DNA from: Biomphalaria glabrata
Lineage: Eukaryota; Mollusca; Gastropoda; Planorbidae
DNA: 64,000 nt
NCBI RefSeq assembly: GCF_947242115.1
Contig: NC_074723.1
Location: forward strand, 29,822,043-29,886,042
Direction of reading: 5' to 3'
The notes below the pieces were generated by a model. It did no database searches. It worked only from the letters and a program-made list of their open reading frames with translations, and was not told the DNA's origin. The position numbers were made by a program, and so were the translations under genes. The first letter of the stretch is position 1. Each line of letters opens with the position of its first letter. This document shows, piece after piece, positions 54,590-64,000 of this stretch.

Positions 54590-54897
54590 AAGGATTATGA
54601 CATTGAGATGTCGTTGTTAAGATGTCGTTATTAAGATGGCGTTGTTAAGATGGTGTTATTAGTATGTGATTGTTAGGATTGCGTTTCCAAGATGTCGTTG
54701 TCAAGATGTTGTTGTTAAAATGTCATAGCTAAGATGTCGTTTTTAGGATGTCATTGTTACGTTGTCCTTTTTAACATGTCGTTGTTGTTATGTCGTGTTA
54801 ACATCTCGTCGTTAACATGTCGTTGTTAAGATGTTGTTAAGATGACATTGTTAATATATGTCATTATTAGAATTTCGTTGTTAAGATGTCGTTTGGA
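54590..54897. repeat. degenerate edge of the 14-bp satellite
   Basis: Diverged units such as 'gatgtcgttgttaa', 'gatggcgttgttaa' and 'gatgtcatagctaa' with mixed point changes. As expected at the edge of an array that is homogenised only in its interior. Confidence 0.85.
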
Positions 54898-54990
54898 ACA
54901 TGTCATTGTTAGAAGCAAATTGTCATATATTCCTGTCAGTTGTAAGAGTCTCATGTAAGGGACCAGCGCCACGATCACTTCATGTCTTTG
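54898..54990. repeat. left member of the direct repeat bounding the satellite
   Basis: 'tagaagcaaattgtcatata', 'ttcctgtcagttgtaagagt' and 'cagcgccacgatc' match 61343-61430 in the same orientation. Confidence 0.85.
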
Positions 54991-57900
54991 TTAACATGTT
55001 GTTGTTATTTTGAGTTGTTAACATGTCGTTGATATTTTGTCGTTGTTAACATGTCGTTGTTATTTTGTCGTAGTTATTTTGTCGTTGTTATTTTGTCGTT
55101 GTTAACATGTCGTTGTTATTTTGTCGTTGTTAACATGTCGTTGTTAACATGTCGTTGTTATTTTGTCGTTGTTAACATGTCGTTGTTAACATGTCGTTGT
55201 TATTTTGTCGTTGTTAACATGTCGTTGTTAACATGTCGTTGTTATTTTGAAGTTGTTAACATGTCGTTGTTATTTTGTCGTTGTTAACATGTCGTTGTTA
55301 TTTTGTCGTTGTTAACATGTCGTTGTTAACATGTCGTTGTTATTTTGTCGTTGTTAACATGTCGTTGTTAACATGTCGTTGTTATTTTGTCGTTGTTAAT
55401 ATGTCGTTGTTATTTTGTCGTTGTTAACATGTCGTTGTTATTTTGTCGTTGTTAACATGTCGTTGTTATTTTGTCGTTGTTATTTTGTCGTTGTTAACAT
55501 GTCGTTGTTATTTTGTCGTTGTTAACACGTCGTTGTTAACATGTCGTTGTTATTTTGTCGTTGTTAACATGTCGTTGTTAACATGTCGTTGTTATTTTGT
55601 CGTTGTTAACATGTCGTTGTTAACATGTCGTTGTTATTTTGTCGTTGTTAACATGTCGTTGTTATTTTGTCGTTGTTAACATGTCGTTGTTAACATGTCG
55701 TTGTTATTTTGTCGTTGTTAACATGTCGTTGTTTACATGTCGTTGTTATTTTGTCGTTGTTAACATGTCGTTGTTAACATGTAGTTGTTATTTTGTCGTT
55801 GTTAACATGTCGTTGTTAACATGTCGTTGTTAACATGTCGTTGTTAACATGTCGTTGTTAACATGTCGTTGTTATTTTGAAGTTGTTAACATGTCGTTGT
55901 TAACATGTCGTTGTTAACATGTCGTTCTTATTTTGAAGTTGTTAACATGTCGTTGTTATTTTGTCGTTGTTAACATGTCGTTGTTATTTTGTCGTTGTTA
56001 ACATGTCGTTGTTATTTTGTCGTTGTTAACATGTCGTTGTTAACATGTCGTTGTTAACATGTCGTTGTTAACATGTCGTTGTTATTTTGTCGTTCTTAAC
56101 ATGTCGTTGTTAACATGTCGTTGTTATTTTGTCGTTGTTAACATGTCGTTGTTAACATGTCGTTGTTATTTTGAAGTTGTTAACATGTCGTTGTTATTTT
56201 TCGTTGTTAACATGTCGTTGTTATTTTGTCGTTGTTAACATGTCGTTGTTAACATGTCGTTGTTATTTTGTCGTTGTTAACATGTCGTTGTTATTTTGAG
56301 TTGTTAACATGTCGTTGATATTTTGTCGTTGTTAACATGTCGTTGTTATTTTGTCGTTGTTATTTTGTCGTTGTTAACATGTCGTTGTTATTTTGTCGTT
56401 GTTAACATGTCGTTGTTAACATGTCGTTGTTATTTTGTCGTTGTTAACATGTCGTTGTTAACATGTCGTTGTTATTTTGTCGTTGTTAACATGTCGTTGT
56501 TAACATGTCGTTGTTATTTTGAAGTTGTTAACAAGTCGTTGTTATTTTGTCGTTGTTAACATGTCGTTGTTATTTTGTCGTTGTTAACATGTCGTTGTTA
56601 ACATGTCGTTGTTATTTTGTCGTTGTTAACATGTCGTTGTTAACATGTAGTTGTTATTTTGTCGTTGTTAACATGTCGTTGTTAACATGTCGTTGTTAAC
56701 ATGTCGTTGTTAACATGTCGTTGTTAACATGTCGTTGTTATTTTGAAGTTGTTAACATGTCGTTGTTAACATGTCGTTGTTAACATGTCGTTCTTATTTT
56801 GAAGTTGTTAACATGTCGTTGTTATTTTGTCGTTGTTAACATGTCGTTGTTATTTTGTCGTTGTTAACATGTCGTTGTTATTTTGTCGTTGTTAACATGT
56901 CGTTGTTAACATGTCGTTGTTAACATGTCGTTGTTAACATGTCGTTGTTATTTTGTCGTTCTTAACATGTCGTTGTTAACATGTCGTTGTTATTTTGTCG
57001 TTGTTAACATGTCGTTGTTAACATGTCGTTGTTATTTTGAAGTTGCTAACATGTCGTTGTTATTTTTCGTTGTTAACATGTCGTTGTTATTTTGTCGTTG
57101 TTAACATGTCGTTGTTAACATGTCGTTGTTATTTTGTCGTTGTTAACATGTCGTTGTTATTTTAAGTTGTTAACATGTCGTTGATATTTTGTCGTATTTA
57201 ACATGTCGTTGTTATTTTGTCGTTGTTATTTTGTCGTTGTTAACATGTCGTTGTTATTTTGTCGTTGTTAACATGTCGTTGTTAACATGTCGTTGTTATT
57301 TTGTCGTTGTTAACATGTCGTTGTTAACATGTCGTTGTTATTTTGTCGTTGTTAACATGTCGTTGTTAACATGTCGTTGTTATTTTGAAGTTGTTAACAT
57401 GTCGTTGTTAACATGTCGTTGTTATTTTGAAGTTGTTAACAAGTCGTTGTTATTTTGTCGTTGTTAACATGTCGTTGTTATTTTGTCGTTGTTAACATGT
57501 CGTTGTTAACATGTCGTTGTTATTTTGTCGTTGTTAACATGTCGTTGTTATTTTGTCGTTGTTAACATGTCGTTGTTATTTTGTCGTTGTTAACATGTCG
57601 TTGTTATTTTGTCGTCGTTAACATGTCGTTGTTATTTTGTCGTTGTTAACATGTCGTTGTTATTTTGTCGTTGTTATTTTGTCGTTGTTAACATGCCGTT
57701 GTTATTTTGTCGTTGTTAACATGTCGTTGTTATTTTGTCGTTGTTAACATGTCGTTGTTAACATGTCGTTGTTAACATGTCGTTGTTATTTTGTCGTTGT
57801 TAATATGTCGTTGTTATTTTGTCGTTGTTAACATGTCGTTGTTCTTTTGTCGTTGTTAACATGTCGTTGTTATTTTGTCGTTGTTATTTTGTCGTTGTTA

Positions 57901-60900
57901 TTTTGTCGTTGTTAACATGTCGTTGTTATTTTGTCGTTGTTAACATGTCGTTGTTATTTTGTCGTTGTTAACATGTCGTTGTTATTTTGTCGTTGTTAAC
58001 ATGTCGTTGTTATTTTGTCGTTGTTAACATGTCGTTGTTATTATGTCGTTGTTAACATGTCGTTGTTATTTTGTCGTTGTTAATATGTCGTTGTTATTTT
58101 GTCGTTGTTAACATGTCGTTGTTCTTTTGTCGTTGTTAACATGTCGTTGTTATTTTGTCGTTGTTATTTTGTCGTTGTTATTTTGTCGTTGTTAACATGT
58201 CGTTGTTATTTTGTCGTTGTTAACATGTCGTTGTTATTTTGTCGTTGTTAACATGTCGTTGTTATTTTGTCGTTGTTAACATGTCGTTGTTATTTTGTCG
58301 TTGTTAACATGTCGTTGTTATTTTGTCGTTGTTAACATGTCGTTGTTATTTTGTCGTTGTTAACATGTCGTTGTTATTTTGTCGTTGTTAACATGTCTAT
58401 GTTAACATGTCGTTGTTATTTTGTCGTTGTTAACATGTCGTTGTTAACATGTCGTTGTTATTTTGTCGTTGTTAACATGTCGTTGTTAACATGTCGTTGT
58501 TATTTTGTCGTTGTTAACATGTCGTTGTTAACATGTCGTTGTTATTTTGTCGTTGTTAACATGTCGTTGTTATTTTGTCGTTGTTAACATGTCGTTGTTA
58601 TTTTGTCGTTGTTAATATGTCGTTGTTATTTTGTCGTTGTTAACATGTCGTTGATATTTTGTCGTTGTTAACATGTCGTTGTTATTTTGTCGTTGTTAAC
58701 ATGTCGTTGTTATTTTGTCGTTGTTAACATGTCTATGTTAACATGTCGTTGTTATTTTGTCGTTGTTAACATGTCGTTGTTAACATGTCGTTGTTATTTT
58801 GTCGTTGTTAACATGTCGTTGTTAACATGTCGTTGTTATTTTGTCGTTGTTAACATGTCGTTGTTAACATGTCGTTGTTATTTTGTCGTTGTTAACATGT
58901 CGTTGTTAACATGTCGTTGTTATTTTGTCGTTGTTAACATGTCGTTGTTAACATGTAGTTGTTATTTTGTCGTTGTTAACATGTAGTTGTTATTTTGTCG
59001 TTGTTAACATGTCGTTGTTAACATGTCGTTGTTAACATGTCGTTGTTAACAAGTCGTTGTTATTTTGAAGTTGTTAACATGTCGTTGTTAACATGTCGTT
59101 GTTAACATGTCGTTCTTATTTTGAAGTTGTTAACATGTCATTGTTATTTTGTCGTTGTTAACATGTCGTTGTTATTTTGTCGTTGTTAACATGTCGTTGT
59201 TATTTTGTCGTTGTTAACATGTCGTTGTTATTTTGTCGTAGTTATTTTGTCGTTGTTATTTTGTCGTTGTTAACATGTCGTTGTTATTTTGTCGTTGTTA
59301 TTTTGTCGTCGTTAACATGTCGTTGTCATTTTGTCGTTGTTAACATGTCGTTGTTAACATGTTGTTGTTATTTTGAGTTGTTAACATGTCGTTGATATTT
59401 TGTCGTTGTTAACATGTCGTTGTTATTTTGTCGTAGTTATTTTGTCGTTGTTATTTTGTCGTTGTTAACATGTTGTTGTTATTTTGTCGTTGTTAACATG
59501 TCGTTGGTAACATGTCGTTGTTATTTTGTCGTTGTTAACATGTCGTTGTTAACATGTCGTTGTTATTTTGTCGTTGTTAACATGTCGTTGTTATTTTGTC
59601 GTTGTTAACATGTCGTTGTTATTTTGTCGTTGTTATTTTGTCGTTGTTAACATGCCGTTGTTATTTTGTCGTTGTTAACATGTCGTTGTTAACATGTTGT
59701 TGTTATTTTGAGTTGTTAACATGTCGTTGATAATTTGTCGTTGTTAACATGTCGTTGTTATTTTGTCGTAGTTATTTTGTCGTTATTATTTTGTCGTTGT
59801 TAACATGTCGTTGTTATTTTGTCGTTGTTAACATGTCGTTGGTAACATGTCGTTGTTATTTTGTCGTTGTTAACATGTCGTTGTTAACATGTCGTTGTTA
59901 TTTTGTCGTTGTTAACATGTCGTTGTTAACATGTCGTTGTTATTTTGTCGTTGTTAACATGTCGTTGTTATTTTGACGTTGTTATTTTGTCGTTGTTAAC
60001 ATGCCGTTTTTATTTTGTCGTTGTTAACATGTCGTTGTTAACATGTTGTTGTTATTTTGAGTTGTTAACATGTCGTTGATATTTTGTCGTTGTTAACATG
60101 TCGTTGTTATTTTGTCGTAGTTATTTTGTCGTTGTTATTTTGTCGTTGTTAACATGTCGTTGTTATTTTGTCGTTGTTAACATGTCGTTGGTAACATGTC
60201 GTTGTTATTTTGTCGTTGTTAACATGTCGTTGTTAACATGTCGTTGTTATTTTGTCGTTGTTAACATGTCGTTGTTAACATGTCGTTGTTATTTTGAAGT
60301 TGTTAACATGTCGTTGTTATTTTGTCGTTGTTAACATGTCGTTGTTATTTTGTCGTTGTTAACATGTCGTTGTTAACATTTCGTTGTTATTTTGTCGTTG
60401 TTAACATGTCGTTGTTATTTTGTCGTTGTTAACATGTCGTTCTTATTTTGTCGTTGTTAACATGTCGTTGTTATTTTGTCGTTGTTAACATGTCGTTGTT
60501 ATTTTGTCGTTGTTAACATGTCGTTCTTATTTTGTCGTTGTTAACATGTCGTTGTTATTTTGTCGTTGTTAACATGTCGTTGTTATTTTGTCGTTGTTAA
60601 CATGTCGTTGTTATTTTGTCGTTGTTATTTTGTCTTTGTTAACATGTCGTTGTTATTTTGTCGTTGTTAACATGTCGTTGTTATTTTGTCGTTGTTAACA
60701 TGTCGTTGTTAACATGTCGTTGTTATTTTGTCGTTGTTATTTTGTCGTTGTTAACATGTCGTTGTTATTTTGTCGTTGTTAACATGTCGTTGTTATTTTG
60801 TCGTTGTTATTTTGTCTTTGTTAACATGTCGTTGTTATTTTGTCGTTGTTAACATGTCGTTGTTATTTTGTCGTTGTTAACATGTCGTTGTTAACATGTC

Positions 60901-61342
60901 GTTGTTATTTTGTCGTTGTTAACATGTCGTTGTTATTTTGTCGTTGTTAACATGTCGTTGTTATTTTGTCGTTGTTAATATGTCGTTGTTATTTTGTCGT
61001 TGTTAACATGTCGTTGTTATTTTGTCGTTGTTAACATGTCGTTGTTATTTTGTCGTTGTTAACATGTCGTTGTTTATTTGTCGTTGTTAACATGTCGTTG
61101 TTATTTTGAGTTGTTAACATGTCGTTGTTATTTTGAGTTGTTAACTTGTCGTTGTTATTTTGTCGTTGTTAACATGTCGTTGTTATTTTGTCTTTGTTAA
61201 CATGTCGTTGTTATTTTGTCGTTGTTAACATGTCGTTGTTATTTTGTCTTTGTTAACATGTCGTTGTTATTTTGTCGTTGTTAACATGTCGTTGTTATTT
61301 TGTCGTTGCTTTTATGTCGTTGTTATTTTGTCGTTACTAACA
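54991..61342. repeat. satellite of two interchangeable 14-bp words with higher-order repeats
   Basis: Word A is gtcgttgttaacat; word B is gtcgttgttatttt. Both share gtcgttgtta and differ in the last four bases. They alternate in patterns such as AAB and AB for about 6.3 kb (roughly 450 words). Rare marker variants (gttgata, gttggtaac, ttttgaag, ttttgag) recur at fixed distances: gttgata at 56317 and 57183 (866 bp apart), and at 59394, 59729 and 60078 (335 and 349 bp apart). The plus strand is strongly G/T-rich and C-poor. Open frames with repeated LLTCRCYFVV arise because three words equal 14 codons; they are not proteins. Confidence 0.97.
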
Positions 61343-61430
61343 TGTCATTGTCAGAAGCAAATTGTCAACAATTCCTGTCAGTTGTAAGAGTCTGATGTTA
61401 GAAGAACAGCGCCACGAACTTGTCATGAAA
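61343..61430. repeat. right member of the direct repeat bounding the satellite
   Basis: 'cagaagcaaattgtcaacaa', 'ttcctgtcagttgtaagagt' and 'cagcgccacgaac' match 54898-54990. Confidence 0.85.
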
Positions 61431-61526
61431 GCACTTCAGCGGAACGTGGCATGTAGAAATGGATCTCGTCAAGTCACCACTAAGATTGAGCAGTTAATTA
61501 AACAAATCAAAGCACTCGACCTGTAA
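61395..61526 (+). CDS. small open frame of 43 aa next to the satellite
   Basis: Encodes MLEEQRHELVMKALQRNVAC followed by a helical, basic end (KIEQLIKQIKALDL). The composition looks like real protein and unlike the surrounding AT-rich noise. The frame is open upstream to 61337. It could be a terminal exon or the last scrap of a transposon protein; the copy at 54.9 kb carries only the upstream part. No family is recognised and no splice site is proven. Confidence 0.3.
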   Translation: MLEEQRHELVMKALQRNVACRNGSRQVTTKIEQLIKQIKALDL

Positions 61527-61726
61527 ATTACCAATAACTTTATTTTATCCATTCTCCGGCATCATTAGCTTTAACAGCATTCGCTTAGAAACAACGTTTG
61601 ACTGAACTCAGATGTTTTGTCTTAGTTTTACCACTACTTATTAAGTTCACTTCATTAAAAGTTACCGAGATGCAGTGGTACACGGTAAGTTTGAATAATA
61701 AAATATAAATAAATGAAAAAATAAAT

Positions 61727-61963
61727 TATAGCTTTTATTTAGCGCTACTTTCATGCTTATAGGCTCAGAGCGCTATGGTTCAATCTCATTTGTGGACAAG
61801 TTGGGGGGGGGGGGAGAGGGGAAGGTATCTGGGAGAAGGTTTTCCTTGCTGCCTTTATTCACTCAGTAAATACAACTCTGCTCGAGTCGGGTGTCGAACC
61901 TCGAACCCCCTTCGTAGGTAGCCTAGCCAAGCTAAGAACTTAGCCTCTCGACCACGCTTCCCA
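61727..61963 (-). mobile_element. SINE S2
   Basis: 'ttatagcttttatttagcgc', 'tttcatgcttatag', 'gctgcctttattcactcagt', 'gctcgagtcgggtgtcgaac', head 'agcctctcgaccacgcttcc'. A G run interrupts the middle. Confidence 0.8.
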
Positions 61964-61994
61964 CCAAATATAAAGCTAACGAGAGTGTTATGAA

Positions 61995-62250
61995 TTTAGG
62001 AGGCGCCGTGGCTGATCGGTATAGCGCTTGTCTTCTGAACCTTTGTTTAAATTCTTGTGAAGACTGGCATTTTTAATTTCCGGATATTTGAGCGCCTCTG
62101 AGTCCACCCAGCTCTAATTGGTTCCTGACATTAGTTGGGAGGTTGTGCTGACCATATGACACCCTCGTTAACCGTAGGCCACAGAAACAGATGACCTTTA
62201 CATCATCTGCCCTATAGATCTCAGGGTCTGAAAGGGGAACTTTACTTTTT
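61995..62250 (+). mobile_element. SINE S1, full-length
   Basis: Head 'ggcgccgtggctgatcggta', body 'gaagactggcatttttaatt', 'gagtccacccagctctaatt', tail 'gatgacctttacatcatctg' and 'ggtctgaaaggggaacttta'. Confidence 0.87.
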
Positions 62251-62645
62251 AAAGAGAACGTAATGTATTTATGCCTACCATGTCTACGTTGGATGTGGCA
62301 AAATATGTAGATCAAAGCTAGGACTGCATACCCACATGATATTCTGCACTGCACTTAATCTTCGGCTTGAGGAAGTGCTGTAGTTGTGTAGTAAAAATAA
62401 TAGAAACGGAAAAAATCCGATTTTAGTTTCACGTGACCAGTCTGTCTGTCTGTCTGTCCGTCCGTCATGATTGGAACTCAAGAATTTGAACGCATAGAAA
62501 ATCCAATTCATGTTTCTTTGTAAATGTCATGTTGATCTAAGAATGCAAAAAGCATTGAGATTGCGCTAAGCAAAAACAATTGGTAAAAATATTTCTAATC
62601 CCTGACTCTTTCTCTGTCTCTTTCTACGACCATGATCATCTAGTC
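62251..62645. other. no gene recognised
   Basis: Contains a 'gtctgtctgtctgtccgtcc' tract at 62441, possibly the edge of an R1 copy. Confidence 0.35.
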
Positions 62646-62648
62646 CAG

Positions 62649-62780
62649 TGATTCCCAAAGTGGTCTATATAGACCCCCAGGGGTCTACGAAGACTTTCAA
62701 GGGGTCTACGAAAGTGAAAAAACAAATTGGGGGTCCATGAGATGTCCAAGGGGGTCTATGATAATAGATTTCATATAAGC
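62649..62780. mobile_element. hAT-like left end
   Basis: 'cagtgattcccaaagtggtc' is a common hAT terminus; the repeated 'ggggtctacgaa' behind it is typical of such ends. No right end was found within the window, so the extent is unknown. Confidence 0.45.
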
Positions 62781-63222
62781 AGGTCGTGACTTTAATTTTT
62801 ACATCCCATTAATGTAATTCTTCACACTATATATAATTTGTAACTTAGTTAATCATTTAAATATTCAAACGAAAAATTGTTATATTGAATTTCAATACTT
62901 ATAAAAATAACTTAATTTTGTGTTCATGTAAATAATGTTTAACAAAAAGAAATGTAGACTGTCTAGCGTTGATTATATAAAATTGTTCATTCTTTCCTTG
63001 TCAACCAAGCGGTTACCGATTGCCTTTTTTATGACGATATGAAACTAATTACGCTTGAGGATCTTCTGCGACAATATCACCCTGATAAAAAGATATAGAT
63101 TTGAGAAACTTTTGAACATTCAAAGATAAAGTTCAGAATAGACCCACAAAATCTCTAATCAACATCATGTAGAGAAGATGGTGGTTTATGAGTCTTACAA
63201 TATCTGTTCACTTATAGCAAAA
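62781..63222. other. AT-rich, possibly the body of the hAT-like element
   Basis: No motif could be read with confidence. Confidence 0.3.
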
Positions 63223-63225
63223 TAA

Positions 63226-63475
63226 GAGTGTGGTGGTAGTGGTTAAGCGCTTGGCTTCCGTAATTGGGGTCCTGGGTTCGAATCTCTGTGAATTTTGAAT
63301 TTCAGGATTTTCAGGGCTCCCCTGAGTCCACCCATCTCTAATGGGTACCTGAATTATGTTAGTAAAAGTAAAGGCGGTTGGTCGGTGTTCTGCCCACATG
63401 ACACCCTGCTCGTTAACCTTTGGCCAAAGAAACATGACCATAACATCATCACAATGTCTGAAAGGGGAAATTTAC
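63226..63475 (+). mobile_element. SINE S1, near full length
   Basis: Head 'gtggttaagcgcttggcttc', B box 'gggttcgaatc', body 'ctaatgggtacctgaattat', 'ggcggttggtcggtgttctg', tail 'gtctgaaaggggaaattta'. Confidence 0.87.
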
Positions 63476-64000
63476 TTATTTATGGTAAAATGCGGAAAAC
63501 ACCATAGGTGTAGTTGTAGTTTTAAAACCTGTTTTACACAAACCCACATCTGATATTATTAAAAGAATTTCTTTAAGCAACAATACATTTCAAGGTTGCT
63601 TCGGTGGCATGAGTTATAAAATTAAAAGCTTCATATGTAATTCTTTGCAAACGACATATATAAGTTTGGGCTCAGCAGCGTCACAGGTTCTGACAGGATG
63701 TAGTGGTGTGTGCTGCAAACTGCATTATGGTCGCCGGCTCCTTATTTTTCCTCAGGTTAAACAACAAAACCTTTCCCATGTTTGAGTTGCAAGACAGGAG
63801 AGTTTTGAATTCAGTTTTACTTCTGTTAGGTGGGTAGCCAGCCAAGACTAATGAGCCCTTCCTGCTCGAAGCTTACTGGTTTAGGCGACAGTCACTCGCC
63901 TTCGCTCTTTCTCCCGATAGTGATAACATCTTCGCGCAGACACAATATTTGAGCAACTCGTGAAACGTCAACAAATACACGAGAAACTGCTCTTTGCGAA
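63476..64000. other. unannotated right end of the window
   Basis: More balanced base composition than the rest. No exon could be supported; it could be the flank of a gene lying beyond the window. Confidence 0.3.

Noticed and set aside
55051-60852. Many open frames of 60-99 aa with repeated LLTCRCYFVV
   Set aside because: They are a by-product of the 14-bp words: three words are 42 bases, so stop-free frames recur. There are no starts in context, no splice sites and no non-repeat sequence.
6180-63280. True tRNA genes at the S1 and S2 heads
   Set aside because: Box A and B motifs are present but no cloverleaf with acceptor pairing was found; the heads are always joined to the same SINE body.

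Overview
The window looks like nuclear DNA of a heterobranch (pulmonate-type) gastropod snail. The reasons are small exons with GT/AG introns, AT-rich intergenic DNA full of transposons, two tandem goose-type lysozyme genes, and a gene joining one Ig-like domain to a C-type lectin domain. That last architecture matches the CREP class of the snail VIgL/FREP immune lectins. Nothing points to bacterial, viral or organellar DNA. The species is not determined.

Layout. 1-7.6 kb: a hAT MITE with a perfect 8-bp target duplication, a dispersed AT-rich repeat (called R1 here), an apparently intact two-exon Mutator-like transposase gene (2365-4494), and a tRNA-type SINE with a 15-bp target duplication. 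7.66-10.59 kb: an old, broken LTR retrotransposon on the minus strand with 216-bp LTRs. 10.6-12.1 kb: a block repeated at 30.45-32.1 kb. 12.1-14.5 kb: solo LTR, hAT pieces and a MITE with 28-bp inverted ends. 14.6-29.5 kb: lysozyme gene 1, seven exons; its 7.25-kb intron 4 holds a head-to-tail nest of R4/Dong-like LINEs, one with an intact 1146-aa ORF. 30.4-37.9 kb: the second duplicated block, SINEs, a hAT MITE, LINE scraps and an 87-bp tandem repeat. 38.0-45.1 kb: lysozyme gene 2, same seven-exon plan; intron 5 holds a fragment of the neighbouring CREP gene and a 36-bp minisatellite. 45.6-47.4 kb: a 26-bp minisatellite, a LINE RNase H end and a short telomere-like tract. 47.7-53.1 kb: the CREP-type gene on the minus strand, with the signal peptide on its own exon and a hAT element in the intron. 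54.6-61.3 kb: about 6.3 kb of satellite built from two alternating 14-bp words with higher-order repeats, bounded by a direct repeat. 61.4-64 kb: SINEs and unannotated sequence.

Biology. The two lysozymes and the CREP-type lectin form a small innate-immunity neighbourhood; lysozyme 2 and CREP are convergent. The paired 10.6/30.45 kb blocks suggest one tandem duplication of about 20 kb made the lysozyme pair. The paralogues have since diverged. Gene 2 keeps the goose-lysozyme spacing of the catalytic Glu and two Asp. Gene 1 carries a two-residue insertion there and two extra cysteines. Most other sequence is mobile-element and tandem-repeat DNA. All calls are by eye; no database search or alignment was run.
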